This document shows positions 53,339 through 61,512 of a stretch of 64,000 bases of DNA, in pieces. Position 1 is the stretch's first letter. Each line of letters starts with the position of its first letter. The notes under the pieces were generated by a model. It worked only from the letters and a program-made list of their open reading frames with translations, was not told the DNA's origin and searched no databases. Source of the DNA: Chryseobacterium aureum (GTDB lineage Bacteria; Bacteroidota; Bacteroidia; Flavobacteriales; Weeksellaceae). Both the position numbers and the translations under genes were made by a program. Location of the stretch: assembly GCF_003971235.1 (NCBI RefSeq), contig NZ_CP034661.1, positions 3,286,001 to 3,350,000 on the forward strand. Direction: 5' to 3'.

Positions 53339-55263
53339 TGACACAAGGAGAGCAAAAAAAAGAAATGGCAGATTTCTTAGCTGCTGAAAAGAAAACAACT
53401 GATATATATTCAAATGAAGAAGATACATATGTAATAAGATATTCACGTATTCATAAAAAGAATAATAACTATTGGTTTACAATAAATAATGAAAATATAG
53501 CTTCATATACTGAACATAATGTGACAGCTTTTATTTTTTTTGGTCCTAAAGGGTTTTATAATATTCCAAGAGCTATCATTAATGATTTAATTAATGGATT
53601 TAATGAAGTTCCAAAGGAAGGAAAATATCATTTTTATATTATTTTGAATAGTAATATTTTAAAAAGCACTGAAAATAATTCTTTTGATGTAAGTCAATAT
53701 TTTAATGAACTCCCCCCTGCATTAAAAACACATTATGAAATGCATGCTATATTAGATCCCATGTCTATAAGTTATTATTCATTTAAAACTTCTATTAGGT
53801 CAATTGAGATAGCTAGCCCAGATGGACAATCAGAATTTGTTTTTGACAGCATTTATCAATATGAAAATGATACTAAAACGGGTGATATTGTTTTTTTTAA
53901 TCAACATGGTGATAATCCCAGTTGGGATTTTGGATTAAGTGCTATATGTATCATTACAAAAGGTCCCTACGATAAAGGATATGATCCAAATCCCAAGCGG
54001 GGAAGATATTTCAAAGTTGACTTAAAACCTCTGCTAGTTTTACCTAAAGTTCTTTCTAGAGATCAATTCATTGGCTATTTTAATGTTTATAATATTCCAT
54101 ATATAGGACCTATGGTGAAGAATGAACAGAATCAGGCTAATGGGAAAATGACAGTAAAACAAGCTCGAAATTTGATTGGTATTTTGCTTGATATCTTTCC
54201 AGAGATTGAAGAAGATGTAGTTACAATATTTGGCGAGGATTTTCCCATTACCAATTTAAAAGCCTTTGAAAAGAGCAGTGAAGATTTAAATATAATTTCA
54301 AATATGGATATAGATTTTAACAGTAATCTTATACCAGAGGAGTATCCTAAAAACTTAATATTATATGGAGCTCCAGGAACAGGCAAAAGCTATGAAATGA
54401 ACAAAAGAGCTAATGAACTTTTCCCTAATGAACTTTTATATAAAAGAGTTACATTTCATTCTAGTTATTCATATAGAAATTTTGTTGGATCATATAAACC
54501 AAAACCATTATACAAAGAAACTGAAGTAAAAATATTCAATTCTGATAGAGTTACAATTAATGAACACAAGGTTGAGCCTGTAATTGAATATACTTTTGAA
54601 CCTGGTCCTTTTTTAATACTATATGAGAGAGCAGTCAAAAATCCAGATCACAACTTTTTATTACTGATAGAAGAGTTGAATAGAGCTAATACTACAGCTG
54701 TTTTTGGGGAGCTGTTTCAACTACTTGATAGAAATGATAATGGAGAAAGTGAATACCCAATAACTTTGGAGTCTTCAATATATGACTATTTAAAGGGAAG
54801 AAATATTTCTAATACTGAAATTAAAATCCCATCTAACTTGTATATATGGGCAACCATGAATAATGCTGACCAAGGTGTACTGCCTCTTGATACAGCTTTT
54901 AAAAGACGCTGGAGTTTCGAACATCTGGGGATAAATAAAAGTGAAAACCAAATAGATGATATTAATATCAATATGCCTTTTTTAGATAAGTCATTAAAGT
55001 GGAATATTTTTCGAAAAGCTATAAACAGAAAGCTTCTTGATCTTGGGATTCACGAAGATAAACTTATAGGGCCTTTCTTTTTAAATGTAAAAGAAATTAC
55101 AAATCAGGATTCTGTTAAAAACAAACTTCTTTTATATCTAAAGGAAGATGTATTGAGATATAAAGCAGGAATATTTAAAAGTTCTTTGAAGACTTTCTCA
55201 GAAATAGCAGAAGAGTATGATAAAGGAAACGATGTGTTTGATGAAAATTTAGCTTTTGAATAG
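53338..55263 (+). CDS. McrB-like AAA+ NTPase
   Basis: A 641-residue protein: a large N-terminal region (1-330) that I do not recognise, then a McrB-type AAA+ domain. Walker A GAPGTGKS is near 344, Walker B LLLIEELNRAN near 441 with the following FGELFQLLDR, and the sensor block YIWATMNNADQGVLPLDTAFKRRW. McrB-like motors use GTP or ATP to translocate DNA and activate a partner nuclease. It overlaps the next gene, a LlaJI-type nuclease, by 8 bp. The N-terminal domain probably reads DNA, and being unlike E. coli McrB it may define a different target. Confidence 0.88.
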   Translation: MTQGEQKKEMADFLAAEKKTTDIYSNEEDTYVIRYSRIHKKNNNYWFTINNENIASYTEHNVTAFIFFGPKGFYNIPRAIINDLINGFNEVPKEGKYHFYIILNSNILKSTENNSFDVSQYFNELPPALKTHYEMHAILDPMSISYYSFKTSIRSIEIASPDGQSEFVFDSIYQYENDTKTGDIVFFNQHGDNPSWDFGLSAICIITKGPYDKGYDPNPKRGRYFKVDLKPLLVLPKVLSRDQFIGYFNVYNIPYIGPMVKNEQNQANGKMTVKQARNLIGILLDIFPEIEEDVVTIFGEDFPITNLKAFEKSSEDLNIISNMDIDFNSNLIPEEYPKNLILYGAPGTGKSYEMNKRANELFPNELLYKRVTFHSSYSYRNFVGSYKPKPLYKETEVKIFNSDRVTINEHKVEPVIEYTFEPGPFLILYERAVKNPDHNFLLLIEELNRANTTAVFGELFQLLDRNDNGESEYPITLESSIYDYLKGRNISNTEIKIPSNLYIWATMNNADQGVLPLDTAFKRRWSFEHLGINKSENQIDDININMPFLDKSLKWNIFRKAINRKLLDLGIHEDKLIGPFFLNVKEITNQDSVKNKLLLYLKEDVLRYKAGIFKSSLKTFSEIAEEYDKGNDVFDENLAFE

Positions 55264-56563
55264 TCCTATAATATATATTGAACAAAAGCTATATCCTAAG
55301 TCTGAGTTATTGATCTCTTTTTCACAAGAGGAGTTATCAGGATTAGTTTTAAAAGGTATAGTTGAGCAAAGTAATAACTATTACAAGTTTACTTTTGTTG
55401 GGGTTGTAACTGTAAAAAGTATTGCTTTTGCGGTCATACCCAAAATATATACAGAAGAGCTAAAAGAATTTGCATTACTAACAATTAAAACTTTAAAAAG
55501 GTATACAAAAACTAATAGGCAGTTATTTGATGGGGTTGATTTTTTCAACATAGAGCCTGATAATCCCGAATGTTCTGAATTAGCAATTGCAGAATTCTTA
55601 TTAGAAGACTTTCAAAGTAATGGAATATACGCCTATAAAGACAGACTCTACGAAATAAATGGAAATGGAGATATTCACTGGGTTCATACAGTTAATGATA
55701 TAGACCCAATTTATTCTTCTGGTCAGCCAATTTATACAGATACAATAAATCACACCATAATTGAAGATACACTCAATCTAACAGCATCTATTCAAAAGTG
55801 GAGTTTAAACTATGTCTCAAATAAATATTCAGAGCTACTGGGTGTAGATATTATAAACTTTGATTTTGATTATGAAGATAACTTAAGTGAAATAGGCTCT
55901 CCAGAACAACTAATAAATCATCTTCAAAAGCTACTACAAGTTGTTTATACAGATAGAGAAATATATTTGATAAAATCACTAATCTTTCTAGTTAGGAATA
56001 AAATTGGAGCTATAGAAAATGAGATTTCTTTCTATGGCACAAAAGCATATTCAAATATTTGGGAAGACATATGTAAACAGATATGGAAATATAAGCATTC
56101 TAATGATTCATATTTTCCAAAACCAAAATGGAATATTTTAGGAAATATTTATGAATCTAAAAGTGTATTAATACCTGATATTATTGTACATGATAATGAA
56201 GAAAATACTTATTTATTTGATGCAAAATATTACAGCTTAAAATTTAAAAATGGTCTATCTGGAGAGCCAGGGTATAAGGACATCTTAAAACAGTTTCAAT
56301 ATCAACATCATATAGAAAGTAAAAAAGGAAAGATGATTGGAAATTTTTTTCTTTTCCCTGTGAAAGATGAAGATTTTATAGAACTAAAAATAATAGAACA
56401 TTCTACTATAATAAGTGATATGATACTGATTGGAAATATTAAATACGAATTATATCCTAATAAAAAAATAAGAATTCTTATATGTCCATTTAAGGAGTGG
56501 CAGCAAATGTATTTGGAAAATAAAAGTTTAGATGTTATAAGTTTAAAAGATTTAATTTGCTAA
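55256..56563 (+). CDS. LlaJI/McrC-family restriction nuclease subunit
   Basis: A 435-residue protein of the LlaJI R2/McrC type. The N-terminal part (1-250) would contact the AAA+ motor. The C-terminal nuclease has ESKSVLIPDIIVHDNEENTYLFDAKYYSL (PD near 307, D-A-K near 321-323), a textbook PD-(D/E)XK site, followed by KDILKQFQYQHHI. With the McrB-like gene it should form an NTP-dependent, DNA-translocating nuclease. LlaJI systems use two methyltransferases for an asymmetric site; only one methyltransferase is encoded here. Confidence 0.88.
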   Translation: MNSPIIYIEQKLYPKSELLISFSQEELSGLVLKGIVEQSNNYYKFTFVGVVTVKSIAFAVIPKIYTEELKEFALLTIKTLKRYTKTNRQLFDGVDFFNIEPDNPECSELAIAEFLLEDFQSNGIYAYKDRLYEINGNGDIHWVHTVNDIDPIYSSGQPIYTDTINHTIIEDTLNLTASIQKWSLNYVSNKYSELLGVDIINFDFDYEDNLSEIGSPEQLINHLQKLLQVVYTDREIYLIKSLIFLVRNKIGAIENEISFYGTKAYSNIWEDICKQIWKYKHSNDSYFPKPKWNILGNIYESKSVLIPDIIVHDNEENTYLFDAKYYSLKFKNGLSGEPGYKDILKQFQYQHHIESKKGKMIGNFFLFPVKDEDFIELKIIEHSTIISDMILIGNIKYELYPNKKIRILICPFKEWQQMYLENKSLDVISLKDLIC

Positions 56564-56585
56564 TTTTAGATAAAACTAAAAACAA

Positions 56586-57308
56586 ATGAGCAAACTTGAA
56601 TTTGAAAATGGAGTATATAAGATAAACAAAAAGATCCCTTTCTCTGAAAATATAATCAAAAAAGAACTTATTGATACAGCTTTTGAATTTGCGTATAATA
56701 TGGCATATGGAGAGGGGTTTCACAGAGATCATAGAAGTGGAGGAAGTTTAATTAGGACTCCAGAAGGGATTTTTGCTAATACTTTCCAAGGTAAGCTTGC
56801 AGAGTTAATTTTAGATGATGAATTAAAAAAAAATGATATTGAAACTTCTGGAGTTGATTTAGGAGTATTTGAAAAAGGAGTATGGGATCATGGAGACATA
56901 GTTGCAAATGGCAAAAATATTAATGTAAAATCTATGGCATTCTTTTCAAATTTATTTTTATTGGAATGTAAAGACTGGGATGAAAATGGAATCTACTTAC
57001 CAGATGGAGGATCATCTATATATGATTATTTTGTATGTGTGAGAATCAAACCTAACATAAAAGATCTTTTTAAAAATGGAGATTCTGATAGAGAAAAAAT
57101 GTCTAAAATCCTAAATGCACAAGATTTGTATTTTGATATTCCTGGAGTTCTATCACATGCAACTTTAAAAGAAATAATCAAAAGGGAATACATACTTAAA
57201 AAAGGGGATAAACTAAATCAAACCACTATGGATGCAGATAATTACTACATCCAAAGTGGTAATCTAAAGAATATTAATCTGATGTACAAACAATTAAAGG
57301 GAGTTTAA
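56586..57308 (+). CDS. Nuclease-like protein of the restriction cassette
   Basis: A 240-residue soluble protein. Residues about 60-125 hold GIFANTFQGKLAELILDDELKKNDIETSGVDLGVFEKGVWDHGDIVANGKNINVKSMAF. The order helix-with-Glu, GD, then I-N-V-K is that of PD-(D/E)XK restriction enzymes, with the expected second acid replaced by Asn in N-V-K. The family is not one I can name. It follows the LlaJI-type gene by 22 bp, and its 3' end overlaps the convergent methyltransferase gene by 15 bp. It may be the endonuclease partner of that methyltransferase. Confidence 0.7.
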   Translation: MSKLEFENGVYKINKKIPFSENIIKKELIDTAFEFAYNMAYGEGFHRDHRSGGSLIRTPEGIFANTFQGKLAELILDDELKKNDIETSGVDLGVFEKGVWDHGDIVANGKNINVKSMAFFSNLFLLECKDWDENGIYLPDGGSSIYDYFVCVRIKPNIKDLFKNGDSDREKMSKILNAQDLYFDIPGVLSHATLKEIIKREYILKKGDKLNQTTMDADNYYIQSGNLKNINLMYKQLKGV

Positions 57309-58262
57309 TTCAAGAACATCAAAAATCTTTTCTGCAAGCCTTTGAATTACAGGAACACTTACTGAATTACCTGCCTGTTTGTATAAATGTGAATTTGCAA
57401 TCTCAGGAAGTTTAAAGTCATCTGGAAAACCTTGAAATCTAAAACATTCTCTTGGAGTTAGTTTTCTAAATCCAAATCCTGTTTTAATCATCGGAACATT
57501 ATGTCCCCCTGTGCCCATATTTGCAGTTAGTGTTGGGCAAACATTAGATTTATTTTCTCTTACATACTGTCTCCTGAATTGATAGATTGTATCTTCTTTT
57601 GCCATGGTTTCCTCTAACATATGATACATATATTTATCTTTTCCATAATAAAATTTACCATCAACTTGCTCATGGATGATAAGATCTTTTATTTTTCTTT
57701 TTAAAGGATCTTTTTTAGGAAACTCAAACTTAAACTCATCTGGAAACTGCAAGATATTCTTATCAAAACAAACCATGAAGATTCTCTCTCTATTATGCGG
57801 TATATCTCCATAATCTTTAGTATTTAAAACTTTTGCATCAAAGGTATACCCTCTATCTTCCAAGCTCTCTTTTATAACTTTGAATGTATTACCATGGTCA
57901 TGACCTACTAAGTTTTTTACATTTTCTAAGAATACTACTTTGGGTCTGATTAAGTCAACAATCTCCATTATTCGAAAAAAATGATTTCCTCTATCATCTG
58001 TAAAGCCTTTTCTATAACCTGCCACTGAAAATGGCTGACAAGGAAATCCAGCAGTCAGAACATCAACTTTTTTTAACTTATGAATATTAAATGATATAAT
58101 GTCATTCTCATAAAGTTTATGAGAAAAATTTTCTCTGTATGTAATACATGCATTTTTATCATACTCATTTGCCCATAAAATGTCAAATTTTGATCTTTTA
58201 AATCCTAAACAAATTCCTCCTACACCAGCATATAAACTCCCTGCTGTGAATTTTTTATTCAT
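57294..58262 (-). CDS. DNA (cytosine-5) methyltransferase
   Basis: A 322-residue m5C methyltransferase. Motif I SLYAGVGGICLGF (9-21), motif IV GFPCQPFSVAGYRKG with catalytic Cys75, motif VI ENV (113-115), motif VIII HNRERIFMV and motif X KQAGNSVSVPVIQRLAEKI are all intact. The region between motifs VIII and IX is the target-recognition domain and does not match a recognised specificity. It is the only methyltransferase in the cassette. It is transcribed against the nuclease genes, with overlapping 3' ends, and overlaps the downstream end of gene 58255 by 8 bp. Confidence 0.95.
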   Translation of the reverse strand: MNKKFTAGSLYAGVGGICLGFKRSKFDILWANEYDKNACITYRENFSHKLYENDIISFNIHKLKKVDVLTAGFPCQPFSVAGYRKGFTDDRGNHFFRIMEIVDLIRPKVVFLENVKNLVGHDHGNTFKVIKESLEDRGYTFDAKVLNTKDYGDIPHNRERIFMVCFDKNILQFPDEFKFEFPKKDPLKRKIKDLIIHEQVDGKFYYGKDKYMYHMLEETMAKEDTIYQFRRQYVRENKSNVCPTLTANMGTGGHNVPMIKTGFGFRKLTPRECFRFQGFPDDFKLPEIANSHLYKQAGNSVSVPVIQRLAEKIFDVLELNSL

Positions 58263-58821
58263 TATCTTCTTTTATGATTAATAATAATTCTTCCAATGTG
58301 TCAAACTTCTTTAAATGACTGAATCCATTGAACTCTATAACTTCTTTGGACTTTGAACCAATTCCAATAGTTCTTTCTTTTCCATGATATTTTTTAATAG
58401 TTTTATTTGATGCAAAACCACATATCCAAACTTCTTTAAGGTTATTAAGAATAAAAAAAATCACAGGATATTCAGAATCTTTCTCTACTTCTGGAGTACT
58501 GCCATACATACTTAAGTTTAATCTAATTTTCAAATCTGATATTGTAATATCAGACTGAATGTTTTTAAGCTCTGATTTTTCCCAATCAAAAAGTTTTATC
58601 TTAAGTAGCTTTTCAAGAGAAACGATAGGTAAACATTTACTTAATCTATTTTTATAAAACTGTTCACCTTCAAATTTGTCTCTTAACTCATTAAGATTTT
58701 TAAGCTTAAGTTCTTTAAGTACCTTATTTTGTATTAAATGGATATCTCTATAAGGTACATCAACAACATGAAACAAAGCTTTATATTTAAGTACATTATT
58801 TACAAAGTGATTCATTAACAC
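58255..58821 (-). CDS. Unknown protein coupled to the methyltransferase
   Basis: A 188-residue soluble protein encoded directly upstream of the methyltransferase gene, overlapping it by 8 bp, so translation is probably coupled. It contains a VEKDSEYPVIFFILNNLKEVWICGFASNK stretch (about 120-150) that looks like the central strands of an alpha/beta nuclease or a sensor. No catalytic motif is clear. It could be an endonuclease partner, a specificity factor or a control protein. I do not recognise the family. Confidence 0.75.
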   Translation of the reverse strand: MLMNHFVNNVLKYKALFHVVDVPYRDIHLIQNKVLKELKLKNLNELRDKFEGEQFYKNRLSKCLPIVSLEKLLKIKLFDWEKSELKNIQSDITISDLKIRLNLSMYGSTPEVEKDSEYPVIFFILNNLKEVWICGFASNKTIKKYHGKERTIGIGSKSKEVIEFNGFSHLKKFDTLEELLLIIKEDNE

Positions 58822-58893
58822 AATTTTTTCAAGTTACAAATATAATCATTCATTGGGTTTAAATATGTACCCAATAAATATTGGGTACTCTAT

Positions 58894-60117
58894 TTAACTC
58901 AAAAACCAATGATAATCAGAACTACCATTGAGTGTTTTCTGAATACCTTTTGAAAATTCAAAAGCATTCAAGTTCCTATCAAGGAAAGTATCTATGTAAC
59001 TACTCTTATTTGCCTGTGTAAAGAGGTTATAAACATCCCAAAGATTAATATTACCATCCTGATTTCTACAGAAATTTTGGTCTTCATAATAATCCTTAGC
59101 CATAGTGTTGATATGGGTGTCATTAAAGTTCAATAAGGGAATATTCTGCTTCTCAGACTTAGGTAAATGTTGATACAATCTACTTCTACCTACTAGCTGA
59201 GCAAATTGATGTTCTGAAAGGAAATCTTGTGAAAGTTCTTTCATTTCCATTAGGTGTAGCTCTGCATTATAATTTTGCATCATTTCTAAAGCCTTTGAAT
59301 ACAAATCATTTGCACTTCCTACTCTCATATCTTCAACAAAGCCATCACTACTCACACAGAGATTCATACAAACTTGATTTTGAAAACCTATGAACAGTTT
59401 GAACTTTTCCAAAGACTTTTTATTGTAAAGATTTTCCAAATTATAACTGCGTACTCCTCCAATAGTAAGAGAAAGCTCATTTCCATTCACAATATCTGTA
59501 ATGGTGGGAACTTTTACAATGAATGCCATTCTTTCATAATAAATGGTTTTTTCATGCTCTAACAGCTCCTTTACAGGCTTATGAATAGCTGAAGGAATTC
59601 TGCCTTTAATTTGATGAGAAACCCTAATTTCAGGCTCTGAAAGACTATGATGTGGAAAGATTTTATTTACACCACTTAATACAACTTCAATGAATTCTTG
59701 ATGTGCTACAGTTTTCTCATTGTCTTTACTGAAAACTGGAATGATACAATCATTTTGTAGATGCTGCAATGTAGCTTCTGATGTGTTAGCAACAATAAAA
59801 GGTTTATGCTGATTTTCTCCACTTTTATCTAGTTTAGCAGAGGTGTAATTATAATTATGTTCCTGAGAATCAGGCATTAAAAAAGCCTGAACTACATTTT
59901 TAGCTTCAGGCTTAGGTTCTTCATTCATCTTACTTGGATAAAATATTTCTGCATCTTCAAAACTCTCATTATCATCTAGGAAAATATCTCTAATTGATTT
60001 CTTTTCTACAGAAGTAATATTGCTTACACTTCTGATCTTTAGATTTACAGGGGTTTCTTGTGGTCTTACACTTACTTCTATAATGTTAGGAATTTTACTG
60101 AAACTTTGAGTGTCCAT
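58894..60117 (-). CDS. DUF3871-family protein
   Basis: A 407-residue protein with no signal peptide. The middle region (about 150-330) includes HQEFIEVVLSGVNKIFPHHSL, GRIPSAIHKPVKELLEHEKTIYYERMAFI and LSLTIGGVRSYNLENL. The C-terminus ends SSDYHWFLS, features I associate with DUF3871 proteins of Bacteroidota plasmids and elements. The first ~110 residues look disordered. The function is unknown. It overlaps the preceding ATPase gene by 23 bp, so the two are coupled. Confidence 0.8.
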   Translation of the reverse strand: MDTQSFSKIPNIIEVSVRPQETPVNLKIRSVSNITSVEKKSIRDIFLDDNESFEDAEIFYPSKMNEEPKPEAKNVVQAFLMPDSQEHNYNYTSAKLDKSGENQHKPFIVANTSEATLQHLQNDCIIPVFSKDNEKTVAHQEFIEVVLSGVNKIFPHHSLSEPEIRVSHQIKGRIPSAIHKPVKELLEHEKTIYYERMAFIVKVPTITDIVNGNELSLTIGGVRSYNLENLYNKKSLEKFKLFIGFQNQVCMNLCVSSDGFVEDMRVGSANDLYSKALEMMQNYNAELHLMEMKELSQDFLSEHQFAQLVGRSRLYQHLPKSEKQNIPLLNFNDTHINTMAKDYYEDQNFCRNQDGNINLWDVYNLFTQANKSSYIDTFLDRNLNAFEFSKGIQKTLNGSSDYHWFLS

Positions 60118-61096
60118 TTAGTGAAAAGTTTTGAGGGTTGGTTAGATTAGTAATTAATGATTTTTTAGCTTCAAAGTCTACCTTTAAACTAGCTTGAAAC
60201 TGAGGAAATGCTTTGTAAAGAGCATATAGTTCTTGAATGGAGTTACATTTCCCAATGGATTCAAATACCTCTTGCTCAGAAGTGTTTGATAAATCCTGAC
60301 TTGGAATAAATCCATTTTCGTTATCATGACATTCAAAAGCATCCTTTGGGTCTATTTTAGGCATGGAGTTTCTTCCTGTAGAACTAGGTATAAAGATTTG
60401 AGAAGGATTGGTTTGTGAGCCTGAATTACACCATTCTAAAATCATTTTTCCTGTATCAGATGTAATAATAAACTCAGGTTTATTCATAAATAATCCTGTT
60501 CTATCTTTTGAAGCTTTAGCCAGATGATTCTCATTAATGAGCTCAAAGTTGATAGTTAACTCATATTCAAAGCCATCTCTTGTGATTTCCTTAGTCCCGT
60601 GCTTTACTACCTGGGTCCTACCATTACTTCCAATATCAAGAGAATAATCTATTTTCCTTCTTGTTGTTGTAATGATATGACAATTAGACTGTAGAATCTT
60701 ATTAATAAAAGCTTGATGTCTTGGAGTTACATTAGCCCAATCTTGAAACCTTCCTCCTAGCTTCTCATGAATATCAAGGCATCCACCTGTACCATTCCAC
60801 TCATGGCTAGCTGAATCAATGATTATAACTGAAATGCCTGAACCTTCGCACAGCTCAATAGCCTGAATGTACCTTTCAGGTGAATAGGGAGCTTGTAGAT
60901 CCAATACATTATAGTTTCCCAAGTCTGAATACAAGGAAGCAGAAGAATTTTCTGTGTCTATTACAGCTATTTTACTCCAATCTTGTGTCATTCCATAGGC
61001 TAATAATAATGCTGATTTGGTCTTTCCAAATCCACTAGCTCCAGACAAGCCAAGTCTTAACTTGACTTGTTGTCTTTGTGATTGTTTTAATTGCAT
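60095..61096 (-). CDS. RecA-like AAA ATPase (AAA_24, Sak4-like)
   Basis: A 333-residue protein. Walker A GASGFGKTKS lies at 19-28 after a strand GLSGASG, and Walker B ISVIIIDSASHEW near 90-102. HIITTTRRKIDYSLD and KDRTGLFMNKPEF follow. The core matches the phage-type AAA_24/Sak4 ATPase family related to RecA/RadA, which helps annealing or recombination of element DNA; its molecular role here is inferred. About 80 C-terminal residues are low-complexity and may hold a partner-binding segment. Confidence 0.82.
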   Translation of the reverse strand: MQLKQSQRQQVKLRLGLSGASGFGKTKSALLLAYGMTQDWSKIAVIDTENSSASLYSDLGNYNVLDLQAPYSPERYIQAIELCEGSGISVIIIDSASHEWNGTGGCLDIHEKLGGRFQDWANVTPRHQAFINKILQSNCHIITTTRRKIDYSLDIGSNGRTQVVKHGTKEITRDGFEYELTINFELINENHLAKASKDRTGLFMNKPEFIITSDTGKMILEWCNSGSQTNPSQIFIPSSTGRNSMPKIDPKDAFECHDNENGFIPSQDLSNTSEQEVFESIGKCNSIQELYALYKAFPQFQASLKVDFEAKKSLITNLTNPQNFSLNGHSKFQ

Positions 61097-61512
61097 AATG
61101 ATTAATTTAAAAAGTTGAAAAATGAAATTATTTTATAAGTAAATTACAATTTGGCTATTAGCTTCAAATTGCTTAAAAAGTTGTGTATGTGACTGGAAAT
61201 GATTAGCTTTGTGCATCACTTAAGCTCGCAGAGCTAATCCCTGAAGTGATTCCTCCTCTGAATTCGTGCGTTGTTAAATCATAGATTTTTAAGGTTCGGG
61301 AGATTTAAAAAGAACCCCTTGTTTCATTATCTGAAACTATCCATTTTAAGGCTAGTACAGCAGGAGTGTAATGTATTCGAATAGAAAAGAGAATTTAACA
61401 GAAATAATATAATCCCTGTACCACTAGGTTACAGGGATTGTGTTTTGGTAAGAAAAGGGATTTTACTTGTTTTTTGTTTGATCTATATATACTTGTGACG
61501 AAAAATAAGTAA
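61097..61512. other. Intergenic region with inverted repeats
   Basis: 416 bp without a credible gene. It contains a CACTTAAGCTCGCAGAGCT...AAGTG hairpin (about 61219-61250) and a perfect inverted repeat AATCCCTGTA (61411-61420) / TACAGGGATT (61430-61439). The block TAATCCCTG also occurs at 61231-61239. Neither hairpin has a convincing T tail. They may be binding sites for the element's replication or excision proteins. Confidence 0.6.
61411..61439. repeat. Perfect inverted repeat AATCCCTGTA/TACAGGGATT
   Basis: Ten-base arms around a 9-bp spacer CCACTAGGT, 74 bp past the stop of the helicase gene. No T run on either side, so a terminator is doubtful. Confidence 0.6.
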
